From Bacillus altitudinis 41KF2b (GTDB lineage: Bacteria; Bacillota; Bacilli; Bacillales; Bacillaceae): 64,000 bases of DNA. Under the pieces are notes generated by a model. It was not told where the DNA came from. It searched no databases and saw only the letters and a list, made by a program, of their open reading frames with translations. The stretch is taken from positions 682,001 through 746,000 of the forward strand of contig NZ_ASJC01000001.1 of the NCBI RefSeq assembly GCF_000691145.1, in the 5' to 3' direction. Shown here piece by piece: positions 1 through 7,505 of this stretch (positions within the stretch are counted from its first letter, which is position 1; the number at the start of each line of letters is the position of its first letter). The position numbers and the translations under genes were made by a program.

Positions 1-12
1 AAGTCCACGAAA

Positions 13-51
13 AAACACCCCAATCTGTTATGAAAACAGATCGGGGTGTTT
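13..51 (-). terminator. Terminator downstream of fra
   Basis: A 9-bp and a 7-bp stem segment separated by one mismatch form a long hairpin (13-29 with 35-51). A run of T follows on the minus strand. It sits immediately after the fra stop codon. Confidence 0.8.
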
Positions 52-52
52 A

Positions 53-424
53 TTATTTTCGCCAAAATGTGGAACAATCTGCTTTGTCTTCAATGTTAAA
101 TTCGATGATTTTTTTTAGGAGAGGGTAGTCAATCGGTAAGCTTTCCTTCATCCGAAACATCTTTTTTCCATGGTCATAACCAGCTTGTACAATATCTGTT
201 GAAAAGTGATCAATCCCTTTTCCTTCTGGCGCAACAGAAATGTGGTGTTTTGCGACGCTAAATCCGATAATAAATGTGCCATGATCTGTGAACATGGGCT
301 GATTCCAAGCAATTCTTGGCTCTAATTGAGGGAATGTGTCTGAAATCCATTGTAAGATGTCTTGTGTGCGCTGTTTCAGCTCTGGATGACCGATATTGCT
401 TACATATTCTTCAAAAACCTGCAT
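53..424 (-). CDS. fra: Frataxin-like iron chaperone (YdhG/Fra, DUF1801)
   Basis: 123-residue DUF1801 protein resembling B. subtilis YdhG/Fra, the frataxin-like protein proposed to deliver iron for Fe-S cluster and heme assembly in the cytosol. The central segment WNQPMFTDHGTFIIGFSVAK and the C-terminal IEFNIEDKADCSTFWRK are family hallmarks, and length matches the family. An in-frame ATG exists at 433, but GGAGG lies directly against it. The ATG at 424 is 9 nt from that ribosome site and gives the family N-terminus MQVFEEY, so I choose it. The gene follows a structured tRNA-like RNA on the same strand with only 25 nt between them, so the RNA may be its leader. Confidence 0.85.
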   Translation of the reverse strand: MQVFEEYVSNIGHPELKQRTQDILQWISDTFPQLEPRIAWNQPMFTDHGTFIIGFSVAKHHISVAPEGKGIDHFSTDIVQAGYDHGKKMFRMKESLPIDYPLLKKIIEFNIEDKADCSTFWRK

Positions 425-449
425 TGTTTTCATCCTCCATATTCATCAA

Positions 450-645
450 GCCTCAGACGGGATTCGAACCCGCACTCCTTTCGTAAGCATAGGCTAGGGG
501 GCAACACGCTTCCCTACGGAATTTCACCGACAGGAGTTTCACCTGTCTCAGCTCATTTGCTTTTCGGTGCTTCTGAAACCCTTGCCTTGCGACCCGCTAG
601 CTACAATTGTTTTACGGCGCTCTTCCCTTCTAGAGCTACTGAGGC
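450..645 (-). ncRNA. tRNA-like RNA with a ~125-nt structured insertion in the anticodon arm
   Basis: Read on the minus strand, the ends pair as a perfect 7-bp acceptor (GCCTCAG / CTGAGGC). U8-A9 and a D arm (GCTC, a 10-nt loop containing GGG, GAGC) follow the 5' acceptor strand. The 3' side has a standard T arm (GCGGG, loop TTCGAAT, CCCGT). The anticodon stem is CGTAA / TTACG, but a ~125-nt insertion replaces the 7-nt loop. The insertion is itself folded: GCTAGCGGG pairs with CCCCCTAGC (one mismatch), CACCG with CGGTG, and ACAGG-loop-CCTGT is a hairpin. The loops repeat TGAAAYT, complementary to GTTTCA upstream. No CCA is encoded and position 73 is T. A TATAAT box lies 19-24 nt upstream of the 5' end. 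It is too short for a normal group I intron and I could not find that core. It may be an intron-bearing tRNA, a decayed tRNA, or a tRNA-mimic leader of fra. Confidence 0.6.
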
Positions 646-663
646 ACGGAAGTTCTTGTTCAT

Positions 664-692
664 ATTATATAGAGAAACTTGAAAAATGAAAA
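664..692 (-). promoter_or_regulatory. Putative sigma-A promoter of the tRNA-like RNA / fra
   Basis: On the minus strand a perfect -10 (TATAAT, 664-669) is preceded by a weak -35 TTTTCA (687-692) with a 17-bp spacer. Transcription would begin about 10 nt before the acceptor stem. Confidence 0.5.
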
Positions 693-882
693 GCAGTGCT
701 CATGATTCAGGGCCATCGCACAAAATAGGCAATGGAATAAAACCAATCAACGGTGTCTTTTGATAAAAAAAGACGGAATTTTTAGTGTATGCATCATTGA
801 CTAGGAGAAAGAAACGCAATAACGAAGGAATCGGTTATTGAAGATTCAAGTGATTCATATTAAAATGATGTCAAATGGACTA

Positions 883-898
883 ATTAGCAATTGCTAAT
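883..898. promoter_or_regulatory. 16-bp perfect palindrome upstream of rap
   Basis: ATTAGCAATTGCTAAT is a perfect palindrome 59 bp before the rap start. It does not match the ComA box. It is a candidate operator for an unidentified regulator. The rest of 646-956 holds no gene that I can see. Confidence 0.4.
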
Positions 899-956
899 AG
901 AAGTTCCATATTTAGTGAAATCATGTGGTGTAGCTGAAGGTGATTGGGGGTGTAGA

Positions 957-2069
957 ATGAGCAAAGTTCCTGTGGCGGAATTGGCATCACTATTAAATGA
1001 CTGGAACATGGAAATCAAAAAAGATCATGCAGATGAGGCAGAACGGCTATTTGCTAAAGCGAAACAGGCAGTAGAGGAAATTGATGATGCTGACATCCTC
1101 ATGTATTATTCTCTTCTAGAGAAAAGGCATCATATTCTGATGTACAATTTAAGAGGGCAAAAAGGCAATGTTTCAACGAAAAGTATAGAAGGCCATTATG
1201 GGAAAAAAGATGATGATTTGTCTAATCGCCTTGCTTATTATTTTGATTTTTATGAGGGTGTGTATGAACAGCATCAGGGGAATTATGAGGTTGCATTACA
1301 GATGTATCAAAGTGCGGAAAAGCTCTTAGATAAAATTCCGAGTGAAATTGAACGCGCTGATTTCGATTTTAAGGTCGCGTGGCTTTACTATCGCCTGAGT
1401 CATATTATGCTTTCATTAAGTTATATTCGCAGGGCTCTACACGTCTATAAACGTCACAAGCAATATGAAAGAAGAACTGCACTTTCATATTCTCTTATTG
1501 CAGCCAACCTTACAGAGATTGGCAGGTACGAAGAAGCGCTTGAGAATTATCGTTTGGCGGAAGAGGTGTTGACGAGCGAACAGGATGATTTTATGCTGGC
1601 TCAGCACCATCATAATGTGGCCATTTTATATTCATTTTGGAATAAACCGAAAGAATCCATCAGCCATCTTGAAAAAGCATTGTCTCATCAAGAGTATTAT
1701 GATTCAGATTTCTTTTTCCATTCTACGTATCTGATCAGCCGGGAACTCTGTGTGATTGGTGAAAAGCAGCGCGCAAGCCAGTATATAGAGGCTGCATATG
1801 CACGAATAAAAGATGCTTCTCATGAAGTGTTTCAGCTCAAAATAGGCATCGTACATGATCTTTACTTAACGAATGTGCCACAAAGATTTCAGCAAATTAA
1901 TGAGAAATTAAGAAAGTTAGAAGAAAAGAATGAATATCATGAAGTGAAAGAGCTTTCTCACTTTGCTGCAAAGTATTGTGAAAAGCAAGCACTTTATGAG
2001 CAGTCTGTTTTTTACTTGAATAAAAGTTTAGAAGCGGATTTACATATGAAAAGAATGGGGTTGATATAA
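957..2069 (+). CDS. Rap family aspartate phosphatase / regulator (RapG-like)
   Basis: 370-residue cytosolic Rap protein: an N-terminal three-helix bundle (about residues 1-70) followed by tetratricopeptide-type helical repeats. Examples of the repeats are YEGVYEQHQGNYEVALQMYQSAEKL and LIAANLTEIGRYEEALENYRLAEE. Rap proteins dephosphorylate Spo0F or block response regulators such as ComA or DegU and are inhibited by a cognate Phr peptide. The start at 957 (MSKVPVAELAS) has a GGGGGTG site and gives the usual Rap length of about 370. An upstream in-frame TTG lies inside the 16-bp palindrome and looks unlikely. The phr gene begins 2 nt after the stop. The peptide resembles PhrG, so a RapG-like target (DegU) is my inference. 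Confidence 0.9.
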   Translation: MSKVPVAELASLLNDWNMEIKKDHADEAERLFAKAKQAVEEIDDADILMYYSLLEKRHHILMYNLRGQKGNVSTKSIEGHYGKKDDDLSNRLAYYFDFYEGVYEQHQGNYEVALQMYQSAEKLLDKIPSEIERADFDFKVAWLYYRLSHIMLSLSYIRRALHVYKRHKQYERRTALSYSLIAANLTEIGRYEEALENYRLAEEVLTSEQDDFMLAQHHHNVAILYSFWNKPKESISHLEKALSHQEYYDSDFFFHSTYLISRELCVIGEKQRASQYIEAAYARIKDASHEVFQLKIGIVHDLYLTNVPQRFQQINEKLRKLEEKNEYHEVKELSHFAAKYCEKQALYEQSVFYLNKSLEADLHMKRMGLI

Positions 2070-2070
2070 G

Positions 2071-2184
2071 ATGAAAACAGGATTAAAAGTATTATTCGTT
2101 GTGGGTTTAGCGGTCGCTGCGGCTGTTTTAACTGAAAATGTAGCGGGTTCTTTCGAAGTAGCAGAAAAAATCATTGGTGGTTAA
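2071..2184 (+). CDS. Phr signalling peptide precursor (PhrG-like)
   Basis: 37-residue pre-peptide: N-terminal Lys, a hydrophobic export segment (LKVLFVVGLAVAAAVL), then a short tail ending in AEKIIGG. Phr precursors are exported, trimmed to a penta- or hexapeptide, reimported by Opp and bind the partner Rap. The C-terminal EKIIG is one residue from B. subtilis PhrG (EKMIG), with one additional Gly here. It starts 2 nt after the rap stop codon, the normal Rap-Phr arrangement. It is short enough to be missed by automatic gene callers. Confidence 0.85.
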   Translation: MKTGLKVLFVVGLAVAAAVLTENVAGSFEVAEKIIGG

Positions 2185-2202
2185 TCACCCAATCATATCT
2201 CG

Positions 2203-2234
2203 CCCTTGTTGATGATCATCAGCAAGGGTTTTTT
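2203..2234 (+). terminator. Terminator of rap-phr
   Basis: 11-bp stem (CCCTTGTTGAT with ATCAGCAAGGG, one G-T pair) followed by six T residues. Confidence 0.9.
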
Positions 2235-2252
2235 ATATGGGTGAAAATAGGC

Positions 2253-2345
2253 TCTTCTTATTAAACGCTGCAAGAACGTTTAATAAGAAGAATTCGCAAC
2301 AAAGGGGGTGTGCAAATTTGTTACCTGCTCCATTATTCTAAATAA
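2253..2345 (+). repeat. 15-bp inverted repeat followed by a ribosome site and micro-ORFs
   Basis: A perfect 15-bp inverted repeat (2253-2267 and 2277-2291) has no T run, so it is not an ordinary terminator. It is followed by AAAGGGGG (2301-2308) and two tiny frames: GTG at 2310 (11 codons) or TTG at 2318 (7 codons). The stretch 2346-2531 before the next gene shows nothing else. It could be a regulatory leader, but no function is assigned. Confidence 0.4.
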
Positions 2346-2531
2346 ACATAGGGCAGAGCAACAAGTTAAAAAGGTCACCTTTCTTTGCTTAATTTAATTT
2401 TTTGCAGGACTTTTCATTCAAATTTTATGAAATTGGTCTATTGTACATAGAAATTGTTACAAAAGAGGGAACACCGCTCCATTTGTCACGCATATGATGA
2501 GATGAAGTGTAAGTTGAAGGCAGGTGATTGT

Positions 2532-2753
2532 ATGGATCCACGGGTGTATGGAGGCTTTCATGGCGGCGGTTTTAGCGGTGGAGCAGTGGGACCTCATATT
2601 GGCTTTGGCGGGTATTATGTGAGCCCTGGCGTGTTCTCGGGCTTAGGAGGTTACCCTGGATATGGAGGGTTCGGGACGTTTTCTGGATATTCTCCATATG
2701 GCTCCACATTCATTATGGGGCGTCCTCCTGGTTTTTATGTAAGAAGTTATTAA
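2532..2753 (+). CDS. Glycine/tyrosine-rich small protein
   Basis: 73-residue protein made largely of Gly, Tyr, Phe, Ser and Pro (GGFHGGGFSGG, GYPGYGGFGTFSGYSPYG), with no signal peptide or membrane segment. The start at 2532 follows AGGCAGGTGA at good spacing. A longer frame from 2454 lacks a ribosome site. Composition resembles small Bacillus spore coat or crust proteins, but I recognise no family. It is monocistronic and ends at a hairpin shared with yoaK. Confidence 0.6.
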   Translation: MDPRVYGGFHGGGFSGGAVGPHIGFGGYYVSPGVFSGLGGYPGYGGFGTFSGYSPYGSTFIMGRPPGFYVRSY

Positions 2754-2769
2754 TGTTTCATCAAAGTGG

Positions 2770-2801
2770 TTGAAATAGCCATCTAAGATTGGCTATTTCA
2801 A
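2770..2801. terminator. Bidirectional terminator
   Basis: 12-bp perfect stem (TTGAAATAGCCA / TGGCTATTTCAA) between the convergent glycine-rich gene and yoaK. It overlaps the yoaK stop codon. Confidence 0.65.
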
Positions 2802-3488
2802 TTGGTGAAAGTGCTTAAATGTAGCTGTGATTACAATAACCCCTAGGATGCAAATAGGCAGCCAAATGATGATAAACGGATCGTACGCATCTGTGTATGC
2901 TGCTAAAGCAGCACCTAGGCAGTAAAAGACAATAGATCCAATTCGCAGAAAGCTCACATGCTGAATAGGGGCTTTTCTTTTTTCCCGATTTGATAAGCGC
3001 TGCGCCAAATCTTCAAATAAGTTAGCAAGTGTACTCGTTAAAACTGTTGTAGAAATGCCAGCGACATTTAATTTGCGTGCGGCCGCCGTTTGCATGCCCA
3101 TCGCCATACTTAAAAGAATAATCAGCATAAAATAAGCACCTTGCGTATAAGGGAAAATGGTCATAAGAGCAAATAGAAGCAAGATGATGACTTCTATGAT
3201 AAAGATGCGTGTAACGGCTTTTGGCCAAAATGTTTTTTCTTGTTTTCCACCTATGACAACAGCTAGTAAAACACCTAGAACAAATCCGCTAAGTGCCGTG
3301 ATGGAATGAAGAGCGGTTAACTGCAATGAACTGCCTGCTGCAATGCCAAGCAGTACAATATTTCCCGTCATATTTGCTGTAAACACATGCCCTAGGCTTA
3401 AATAGCCGATAACATCCACTATTCCTGCGGTAAGACATAAGAACATCAGTGCAATGTTTCGTATTGAGTGTGCGGTCAAAATGGTCAT
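2793..3488 (-). CDS. yoaK: YoaK-type DUF1275 membrane protein
   Basis: 231-residue integral membrane protein with about six hydrophobic segments. It carries the DUF1275 signature near the N-terminus (CLTAGIVDVIGYLSLGHVFTANMTGNIVLLG). Function of the family is unknown; it is often called a YoaK-family transporter-like protein. I place the start at MTILTAHSIRN (3488), preceded by AAAGAAAGGG. Longer in-frame starts run into ligD. It follows ligD by 34 nt on the same strand, so the two are probably co-transcribed. Confidence 0.8.
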   Translation of the reverse strand: MTILTAHSIRNIALMFLCLTAGIVDVIGYLSLGHVFTANMTGNIVLLGIAAGSSLQLTALHSITALSGFVLGVLLAVVIGGKQEKTFWPKAVTRIFIIEVIILLLFALMTIFPYTQGAYFMLIILLSMAMGMQTAAARKLNVAGISTTVLTSTLANLFEDLAQRLSNREKRKAPIQHVSFLRIGSIVFYCLGAALAAYTDAYDPFIIIWLPICILGVIVITATFKHFHQLK

Positions 3489-3522
3489 CCCTTTCTTTCT
3501 CTCTAATGAATAAGTGTAACGC

Positions 3523-5388
3523 TTAATGACCGCGTATGTCCATTTTATGAGCTGGTAACATGTCCTGCAACTGATATAAAACTTGTCGAAAAGAATCATC
3601 ATTCACATGGTGCCTCATTTTCCGGAATGGATCGCCTTTTTCCTTTAGACGTTTCATAACAGCCGGCATCGTAAATAAAGAAGGGTGACATTCTTCGCTA
3701 TTTAATTCTTCCCATTCAATCGGTGTTGCAACAAGTCCGAGCTCGTTTCCTCTCGGGGAATACGGGGCGATGATTGTTTTTCCAGCATCATGTTGAAGGT
3801 AGTCTAAATATAAACGGTTGCCGCGGTTTTTCTTTAGACGCTCTAGCGTAAACAGCTCGGGTGCTTGTTCACATAAAAATTGGCAGATGAATGCAGTGAA
3901 TTGTCTAGTTTGTTCATATGTGAAGGCATTTTTCTTCAAAGGGATATAAACTTGCAGCCCTTTCCCACCACTTGTTTTAATAAATGCGGTGAGAAAGAGC
4001 CCATCTAAAATGGCCTTGATTCGTTTGGCTGCTTCTATTGCTAGGTGAAACTCTTTAACAGAAGGCGGATCTAAATCAAATACAATTTCTACAGGCCGAT
4101 CTGTATCTCTCGTTTCAAAAGGAATATGAAATTCCATCGCCAGCTGGTTACCAAGCCAAAGCAACGTGTTAGGATCATTACAGATTGTGTAAGAAATATC
4201 GTGCGCTTGATCTGTCTCAACAAAATCAGGCGCATAATCGGGCGTTGCCTTTTGATAAAAAGATTCTCCACCAGTGCCATGAGGAAAGCGTATTAACGTA
4301 AGACGTCTTTCACGTAAAAAGGGTAATAAACAGGAAGCGGCTTGCCTCAAATAAAGTAAGTAATCTGCCTTTGTGATATGAAGGGCAGGTACAACCGGTT
4401 TCTCTGGGTGGGTGACGTCAATCATAGTTGGGAGCGGATAAAGCTGTTTGAGCATGTGTTGAAAGGTACACGTTGCTGGATCTGCATCGAATAAAAACGA
4501 AGAAAACCGGGGCTCTCGTAAGGCTGATCCATCAAAAGAGATACAGGCAATCTTTGCGACAATGGATGGTGGGATTTCATAATGTGATGCTTCAGTCATT
4601 TGACCTTTGGTTAGAAATAAGGTGCGCAGGGTTTGTTCTTCTTCTTTAGAAAAACCATGCTTAAATTGGACAACCTCTACGAGATTCGTTTCTTGATAAA
4701 GACATCCTTGAAAATAGCCATTGTCTTTATCAAAACGAGTCACGATGACAGATACATACCGCCAATTTTTGATTTTGAGCCATTCTTTCGAGCGGGTATG
4801 CTCCTGCCATTTACTCATCTTCTTTTTAGCAACTAATCCTTCCGCTAAATAGGTCAGCATGATTTTTTTCATGTCATCAGGGCTGCTATCGGTTTGGATG
4901 ATTTGAAGAAGAGAGGGGTGATTCAGCTGAACGGAGGGAGGAAGATTTGCAGCTTGGAACACCTCATGCAGCTCAGCTTTTCTTTCAATCAGCGGTAAAT
5001 CAACGAGGGATTTCCCTTTGCATCTCAATAGATCAAATGCAATCAAATGACATGGAAACCGCTTAGCCTGGCGTTGAATGGTTTCTGTGTTTTTCAGGCG
5101 GCCTCTTTGCTGAACTTTAGTAAAGTCGCTTTCTTGTTCACTCAGTAAAAAGACCAATTCTCCATCTAGGGTCAGCGGTAAAAAAGGTGCAAGCTGCTTT
5201 GTTAGTTGCTGGCACTGCTCAATGACTTCAGGAAATTGTTTGTTTAATCGTTTTCCCGCTCTGCTCTCTAAATGGATGGCGTCTTTTTCCCAAATAAGAA
5301 TGGCCCTGAAGCCGTCATATTTTAATTCATACAGCCAGTCTGCTCCAACAGGAATACCATGTGCAGACGTTAAACGCATCGGTTTCAT
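3523..5388 (-). CDS. ligD: NHEJ DNA ligase LigD (ligase + polymerase domains)
   Basis: 621-residue two-domain repair enzyme in the Bacillus order: ATP-dependent ligase first, primase-like polymerase second. The adenylation lysine lies in KYDGFRA (K23). Motif EGLVAKK and the OB-fold follow to about residue 300. The polymerase domain contains VFDLDPP near residue 436 and TSGGKGLQVYIPL. It seals double-strand breaks with Ku, mainly in germinating spores. I choose the ATG at 5388 (MKPMRLTS), 11 nt from AAGGAAG. The GTG four codons earlier abuts that site. ku is divergent on the other strand. No separate phosphoesterase domain is present. Confidence 0.95.
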   Translation of the reverse strand: MKPMRLTSAHGIPVGADWLYELKYDGFRAILIWEKDAIHLESRAGKRLNKQFPEVIEQCQQLTKQLAPFLPLTLDGELVFLLSEQESDFTKVQQRGRLKNTETIQRQAKRFPCHLIAFDLLRCKGKSLVDLPLIERKAELHEVFQAANLPPSVQLNHPSLLQIIQTDSSPDDMKKIMLTYLAEGLVAKKKMSKWQEHTRSKEWLKIKNWRYVSVIVTRFDKDNGYFQGCLYQETNLVEVVQFKHGFSKEEEQTLRTLFLTKGQMTEASHYEIPPSIVAKIACISFDGSALREPRFSSFLFDADPATCTFQHMLKQLYPLPTMIDVTHPEKPVVPALHITKADYLLYLRQAASCLLPFLRERRLTLIRFPHGTGGESFYQKATPDYAPDFVETDQAHDISYTICNDPNTLLWLGNQLAMEFHIPFETRDTDRPVEIVFDLDPPSVKEFHLAIEAAKRIKAILDGLFLTAFIKTSGGKGLQVYIPLKKNAFTYEQTRQFTAFICQFLCEQAPELFTLERLKKNRGNRLYLDYLQHDAGKTIIAPYSPRGNELGLVATPIEWEELNSEECHPSLFTMPAVMKRLKEKGDPFRKMRHHVNDDSFRQVLYQLQDMLPAHKMDIRGH

Positions 5389-5503
5389 TGTGTTTTTCAC
5401 TTCCTTACATCATGTGTTCTTATGGTGGGATGAAATTTTCATAAACATACATAACTCTGATGAAAACATTACATAGTAAGGAGAAAAGAACGGAGGCGTT
5501 ACG

Positions 5504-6352
5504 ATGCATACAGTATGGAAGGGCGGCATTAGCTTTGGACTGGTGAATATTCCAGTCAAGCTGTTTACCGCTACAGAAAACAAAGATATTAAATTAAGAC
5601 AGCTTCATAAAGAATGCCATACGCCGATTAACTACAAAAAGGTTTGTGCTAACTGCGGCGAGGAGGTAGCGCCAGAGCAAATTGTAAAAGCGTACGAGTA
5701 TGCCAAAAATAAATTCATTGAATTGGATGAGGAAGAACTCGAAAGGCTGAGAAAAGAAAATGAAGAAAAAGCCGTCGAAATTATTGATTTTGTGAAGATA
5801 GAAGAAATCGACCCCATCTATTATGAAAGAAGTTATTTTCTATCTCCAGATACCGGCGGAGCAAAGGCTTATTCATTATTAAGAAAAGCGTTACAAGAAT
5901 CAGGGAAAATCGGTGTAGCCAAGATCATGATTCGCTCAAAGGAGCAATTAGCGATTGTTAGGTGCTACGAACATATTTTACTAATGGAAACCATTCATTT
6001 CCCTGACGAAATTAGGCAAGTATCAGATGTCCCGAATATCCCGCAAGAGGAAAACATCGTGAAGAAAGAATTAGATACGGCACTCCTTTTAATTGAGCAG
6101 CTGACCACCACATTCGATCCAGCCGCTTATCGCGATGAATACAGAGAGCAGCTGATGAATGTCATTGGAGACAAAATTTCTGGAGAACATACCGTTCAAC
6201 CAGAAACGACAGGTAAAAAAGAGGCTTCATCCAATGTCACTGATTTGATGGCCGCTTTGCAGGCTTCTATCGATCGATCAAAACCAGAAAAAACGAAAAA
6301 AGCAGCACCTAAGAAAAGAAAAGCACCCGCTAAAAAAGAAAAGAATGCATAA
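5504..6352 (+). CDS. ku: NHEJ end-binding protein Ku
   Basis: 282-residue bacterial Ku (B. subtilis YkoV). The Ku core runs from MHTVWKGGISFGLVNIPVKL to about residue 240. Key segments are LHKECHTPINYKKVC and YERSYFLSPDTGGAKAY. The tail is Lys/Ala/Pro-rich (KKAAPKKRKAPAKKEK), the DNA-binding extension expected for this family. It forms a homodimeric ring on broken DNA ends and recruits LigD, encoded divergently 115 bp away. The ribosome site CGGAGGCG is well placed. In B. subtilis the pair is made in the forespore; I did not identify a sigma-G promoter here. Confidence 0.95.
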   Translation: MHTVWKGGISFGLVNIPVKLFTATENKDIKLRQLHKECHTPINYKKVCANCGEEVAPEQIVKAYEYAKNKFIELDEEELERLRKENEEKAVEIIDFVKIEEIDPIYYERSYFLSPDTGGAKAYSLLRKALQESGKIGVAKIMIRSKEQLAIVRCYEHILLMETIHFPDEIRQVSDVPNIPQEENIVKKELDTALLLIEQLTTTFDPAAYRDEYREQLMNVIGDKISGEHTVQPETTGKKEASSNVTDLMAALQASIDRSKPEKTKKAAPKKRKAPAKKEKNA

Positions 6353-6356
6353 AGAA

Positions 6357-6387
6357 AAGACCGCTCGCCAAAGGGCGGTCTTATTTT
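6357..6387. terminator. Bidirectional terminator between ku and ydaT
   Basis: 10-bp stem AAGACCGCTC / GGGCGGTCTT with one G-T pair and T-rich flanks. It lies between convergent genes. Confidence 0.8.
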
Positions 6388-6824
6388 GGCTTCACTACAT
6401 CCTGAATCGTCCCGTCTGATCGGTGGATGACAACTGCTGTTCCTTTTTTAGATGAAATCTCTTTCGCGCGGTCGATGGCTTCCTGTTTCGTTTCTTTTAC
6501 CTCACTTGCACGCTTCGCTTTTTCAGTTTGAACCGCCCAGCCTTCATCATGTTTCACGACATGCTGCGCATGATCCATGAGCTCAGGTCGTGCAGAGCTG
6601 CTTTTCTTAGAAGGAGTCACAGAACCATGAGAGTGAAAGTCCTCCATTTCTTTTTCCGTCGCATTCTTTTTCCACTCTTTCGCTTGATTGATCGCAATTG
6701 GAATCGCTCTACCTTCTTCATAGCCTTCCTGCACCATTTTGTTGGCAATCTCAAGTGCTTTTTTTCGAATGACTTTGTCTAGTGATTGGAATGAAGCTGG
6801 ATAATCTTCCATTGTCCAAGGCAT
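6381..6824 (-). CDS. ydaT: YdaT-like general stress protein (DUF2188)
   Basis: 147-residue soluble protein. The N-terminal part (MPWTMEDYPASFQSLDKVIRKKALEIANKMVQEGYEEGRAIPIAINQAKEW) resembles B. subtilis YdaT. The C-terminal ~60 residues (HVVKHDEGWAVQTEKAKRASEVKETKQEAIDRAKEI...VVIHRSDG) are a DUF2188 domain. Function is unknown; YdaT belongs to the sigma-B general stress regulon in B. subtilis. A plausible sigma-B promoter lies upstream, consistent with that. Confidence 0.8.
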   Translation of the reverse strand: MPWTMEDYPASFQSLDKVIRKKALEIANKMVQEGYEEGRAIPIAINQAKEWKKNATEKEMEDFHSHGSVTPSKKSSSARPELMDHAQHVVKHDEGWAVQTEKAKRASEVKETKQEAIDRAKEISSKKGTAVVIHRSDGTIQDVVKPK

Positions 6825-6854
6825 ATTGAACGCTCCTTTCTTTTATTTGAACAC

Positions 6855-6880
6855 CTTCCCCCATATGCAATGGATCAAAC
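6855..6880 (-). promoter_or_regulatory. Candidate sigma-B promoter of ydaT
   Basis: On the minus strand GTTTGA (6875-6880), 14 bp, then GGGAAG (6855-6860). The spacing matches the sigma-B consensus GTTTAA-N14-GGGTAT; the -10 is imperfect. Confidence 0.45.
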
Positions 6881-6983
6881 ATTTAACCATCTCAATCCAA
6901 TGGCTTGGTTGAAATACATCGTTTTGCTGAGGAAGAATGTTTTCAATTCCTGCACAATAGAAGATAGTAAAGGAGTGATTGAA

Positions 6984-7457
6984 ATGATGATGAAAGGCTT
7001 GTATGAAGCACATTTACCTGTGAGTGATTTGAAGGCATCCATTTCTTTTTATGAAAAATTGGAATTAACACTTGCTCATGAAAATGAACGAGTGGCCTTT
7101 TTATGGATTGAGAAAGGAAAGAGCTGGCTTGGCTTATGGAAGGCTGATATATCCACTATTCCATATCATCCAGCGACGCGACATGTTGCGTTCCAAATAG
7201 AAACATCCAGCATTGAGCAGATCAAAGAATGGCTGATAGAAAAAGGGATCAGCATACATCCGATGTTTGGCTTTTCGGAAGAGCAACAGCCTTTAGTACT
7301 TGATAATCCGCCACAATTTCATGCCGCGATTTACTTTCTTGACCCAGATGGCAATTTGCTTGAATGCATTGCACCGCTTGAAATCGATGCAGGAGAACAT
7401 CATGAGATGATGACATTTGAAGATTGGGAAAGAAAGAAACATCCGTTTATTGATTGA
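6984..7457 (+). CDS. VOC-superfamily (glyoxalase/bleomycin resistance-like) protein
   Basis: 157-residue protein with two beta-alpha-beta-beta-beta modules of the vicinal oxygen chelate fold: YEAHLPVSDLKASISFYEKLELTL at the start and FHAAIYFLDPDGNLLECIAPL at the end. Candidate metal ligands are H in YEAHL, H in HVAFQIE and E in LLECI. Substrate cannot be inferred. The start at 6984 has AAAGGAG eight bases upstream. It stands alone ahead of an Rrf2 regulator that has its own operator. Confidence 0.75.
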   Translation: MMMKGLYEAHLPVSDLKASISFYEKLELTLAHENERVAFLWIEKGKSWLGLWKADISTIPYHPATRHVAFQIETSSIEQIKEWLIEKGISIHPMFGFSEEQQPLVLDNPPQFHAAIYFLDPDGNLLECIAPLEIDAGEHHEMMTFEDWERKKHPFID

Positions 7458-7469
7458 CAAAACCGCTTA

Positions 7470-7490
7470 TTGTAACTATATTGATTACAA
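7470..7490. promoter_or_regulatory. Rrf2-type operator site 1
   Basis: Inverted repeat TTGTAA-N9-TTACAA directly before the Rrf2 gene. It is near-identical (17 of 21 positions) to site 2 at 7956-7976, suggesting autoregulation. Confidence 0.65.
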
Positions 7491-7505
7491 CGGTGGTGAA
7501 GGAAT

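Noticed and set aside
450..645. Group I intron or cobalamin riboswitch inside the RNA
   Set aside because: The insertion is about 125 nt, with no recognisable group I core. The GGTGAAAYTCC hairpins resemble part of a cobalamin element, but the order of elements is wrong and no B12 box is present.
362..682. 106-codon plus-strand reading frame over the tRNA-like RNA
   Set aside because: Its translation is only the antisense of the tRNA-like sequence, with no ribosome site; the RNA structure explains it.
2454..2531. Longer start for the glycine-rich protein
   Set aside because: No ribosome site at 2454 and the extension is unlike the Gly-rich body; 2532 is preceded by AGGCAGGTGA.
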